Source of the DNA: Enterococcus avium ATCC 14025
Lineage (GTDB): Bacteria; Bacillota; Bacilli; Lactobacillales; Enterococcaceae
DNA: 64,000 nucleotides
Reading direction: 5' to 3'
Assembly (NCBI RefSeq): GCF_000406965.1
Contig: NZ_KE136357.1
Coordinates: forward strand, 897,335 to 961,334
Within the stretch, counting starts at the first letter, position 1. Each line of letters starts with the position of its first letter. The translations under genes were made by a program, and so were the position numbers. Below, in pieces: positions 62,581-64,000 of the stretch. The notes beneath the pieces are model-generated. The model saw only the letters and a program-made list of their open reading frames with translations. It did not search any database and was not told where the DNA came from.

Positions 62581-63516
62581 TTAATTTCTTTTTTTGGGAA
62601 GATTTAATTCCTGTTCTTTCTGCTGACTGAAACGCCGTTCGGTCATAGCTTTCTGCGTGGCTATCCGTTGTTTTTGTTTTTCTAAACGATTGATTTCTGC
62701 TTCGGCGCGGCGTTTATCATGTTCATTCATTGACGAAAGATTCTGCTTGCGTCGATTGATTTCTTTTGTCACATGCTCTTCCCAGTTTGACATGACCTGC
62801 CGCCAGCGATCAGGATTTTGAGCATCATCGCCCTTCATAGAATCCCGCAGTAAACTTGAATAACGACGCATCGAGTTGCCCCAGACCTGATTCCGATCCT
62901 GAAAATAATCCACCTGCTGTTCCTCGTCCAATGTCGCAATTAAGCTATCCTCTTCGCGATCGATGATATTTTGCAAAAATGCCAAGATTGGTAGAACTAA
63001 ATAGACGATCAACGTTGGTCTAACGTAAATCATCCCAAAAATCAAAACGATGATCCGAAATCCGATCGAAAGCATATCTTGTTTGTTCAACTCGCTGATA
63101 CGTCGTTTGCGTTGCTCCTGATCTTTTATCGCTTGTCCTGTTAGGGCTACGATTAAACGCCGCATTACTAGCGTGACGATCAGCGTCAATACGCCATAAA
63201 TCAAAAGAGTCTGCTTCGTCGTATCTTCGATCAGCAAACGCGTCGCAGATGGTACCAATGATAAGAAAAATAGCAACAGTAAATAAATAACTAAATCCTT
63301 ATTCTTTACCTGATTGATTTTATTAAAAGCATAACCCGTTTGAAACCACAGATTTGCCACAAAGCAGAAGCTGATAAAATAGATTCCCACTGCTCTAAAT
63401 AATGAATATAGATCCACAGCACCATTCGCCGCTGTTTGAATCGGTAATTCTAAAACGATGATCGTCAGAATAATCGCGATAATCGCATCGCCAAAGACGA
63501 CAACACGCTCCTTCAT
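62581..63516 (-). CDS. TMEM175-family (DUF1211) membrane protein with coiled-coil tail
   Basis: 311 residues. The N-terminus RVVVFGDAIIAIILTIIVLE matches the TMEM175 filter helix (usual R..AFSDAVFAI), and about six membrane helices follow to residue 190. Known bacterial members are potassium channels. The C-terminal third (about 215-311) is cytoplasmic and strongly charged with a coiled coil (NEHDKRRAEAEINRLEKQKQ), longer than in minimal family members. AGGGGTGG precedes the ATG. Confidence 0.8.
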   Translation of the reverse strand: MKERVVVFGDAIIAIILTIIVLELPIQTAANGAVDLYSLFRAVGIYFISFCFVANLWFQTGYAFNKINQVKNKDLVIYLLLLFFLSLVPSATRLLIEDTTKQTLLIYGVLTLIVTLVMRRLIVALTGQAIKDQEQRKRRISELNKQDMLSIGFRIIVLIFGMIYVRPTLIVYLVLPILAFLQNIIDREEDSLIATLDEEQQVDYFQDRNQVWGNSMRRYSSLLRDSMKGDDAQNPDRWRQVMSNWEEHVTKEINRRKQNLSSMNEHDKRRAEAEINRLEKQKQRIATQKAMTERRFSQQKEQELNLPKKRN

Positions 63517-63620
63517 TATTCCACCCCTTTTTGTATCTGTGACCTATCATATACCAAATGACTTTAAAAGAATAATAATAAGGAGAGCTAAGATTTTGCT
63601 CTAGTGATACTTAGTAAAAG

Positions 63621-63652
63621 AAAAAACCAACCACAAAAGCTGTGATTGGTTT
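63621..63652 (-). terminator. Terminator of the PepX gene
   Basis: Minus-strand AAACCAATCACAG/CTTTTGTGGTTGGTTTTTT hairpin, 8 bases past the stop. Confidence 0.8.
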
Positions 63653-63659
63653 AAAGGAT

Positions 63660-64000
63660 TTATTCACCCATCGGCAGAATCAATTGTGATTCGGCTAAAT
63701 CAATGGTGTAATCAATGTCTTGATTGCCGCGAACGGTCATTCCAAAGTCGGTTCCATAAATAGCTAGGCCAATTTGACGACCTGATGGTAGATGATACAT
63801 CGTCGGATGCAAGACCACTTCGATCTCTACGAATTCATTGGCCTTCAGATCGTCGTTCTTCCAAGCATTCTCACGGTTTTGCAGATTGATATGTCCACGG
63901 GAGATCAGCTTGTAATCGTCTTCCGCACCTAGTTTGAACTCTACCAGATTATCTTCCCGCCAATTTCTACCTAATGGCAATCCGTGTAAAGCGACCACGT
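63660..64000 (-). CDS. pepX: X-prolyl dipeptidyl aminopeptidase, C-terminal fragment
   Basis: The last 113 codons of a gene that runs off the right edge. LPLGRNWREDNLVEFKLGAE, DDYKLISRGHINLQNRENAW, VEIEVVLHPTMYHLPSGRQI and GLAIYGTDFGMTVRGNQDID match the C-terminal beta-sandwich of the PepX/CocE family. The catalytic domain is outside the window. PepX releases X-Pro dipeptides in the cytoplasm of lactic acid bacteria. Confidence 0.82.
   Translation of the reverse strand, partial: VVALHGLPLGRNWREDNLVEFKLGAEDDYKLISRGHINLQNRENAWKNDDLKANEFVEIEVVLHPTMYHLPSGRQIGLAIYGTDFGMTVRGNQDIDYTIDLAESQLILPMGE

Noticed and set aside
1-64000. tRNA, rRNA, CRISPR array, prophage or complete insertion sequence
   Set aside because: No cloverleaf, rRNA core, regularly spaced short repeats with spacers, integrase or intact transposase was recognised by eye.

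Overview
The window is low-GC Firmicutes DNA. Gene content points to the genus Enterococcus: an agmatine deiminase operon in the order regulator (divergent), putrescine carbamoyltransferase, antiporter, agmatine deiminase, carbamate kinase; a Gls24/AmaP/GlsB stress operon; Mga-type regulators; lactose/cellobiose-family PTS genes. I do not assign a species. I recognised no rRNA, tRNA, CRISPR array, complete insertion sequence or prophage. Both ends cut genes: a surface adhesin on the left and the C-terminal part of an X-prolyl dipeptidyl aminopeptidase on the right.

Layout. 1-2689: secreted adhesin with two DUF5011-like domains and about 86-residue Ig-like repeats (minus, open at the left edge). 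2753-13552: Wzy-type exopolysaccharide cluster, all minus and read from 13552 downward: polymerase, glycosyltransferase, chain-length protein, pyruvyltransferase-like protein, flippase, WecG/TagA/CpsF transferase, second GT4, winged-helix regulator, then initiating sugar transferase, second chain-length protein and tyrosine autokinase. A Mga-like regulator (13828-15366) diverges from it and the CpsB-type phosphatase (15386-16147) follows convergently. 16357-22123: beta-glucoside utilisation island (ROK kinase, IIC, GntR/UTRA regulator, IIA, IIB, GH1) with two GT-N-TA-N-AC regulator sites, two cre sites and a relict ROK C-terminus. 22295-24573: yjdF with a riboswitch-like leader, a PfpI-family protein and a WYL regulator. 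25744-29436: nucleoside hydrolase, DcuC-like transporter, broken GNAT gene and GntR/UTRA regulator. 29701-31654: two GT8 glycosyltransferases and a small basic protein. 31950-37924: housekeeping and hypothetical genes, including an alpha carbonic anhydrase, a TfoX C-terminal-domain protein, a second Mga-like regulator and a ProX-like deacylase. 38070-39944: secreted protein with fibronectin-like domains and six Cys/His repeats. 40554-44891: secreted hypothetical protein, class A PBP and a small helical protein. 45033-50823: agmatine deiminase system. 50842-57277: anchored Ser-tailed protein, amino-acid permease, AI-2E family transporter, Lrp/aminotransferase pair. 57713-60504: Gls24 stress operon. 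60735-64000: CorA, HTH protein, TMEM175-family protein, PepX fragment.

How it works together. The left third builds the cell surface (adhesin, polysaccharide machinery, kinase/phosphatase pair). The centre takes up and cleaves beta-glucosides and nucleosides under GntR repressors and CcpA. The agmatine system makes ATP and ammonia from agmatine, with a perfect cre match at its promoter. The most unusual items are the Cys/His-repeat secreted protein, the riboswitch-like yjdF leader that can mask its own ribosome binding site, the relict ROK fragment carrying a cre site, and two kinds of non-coding repeat: a conserved terminator-plus-tail element present twice, and a 111-bp inverted repeat.
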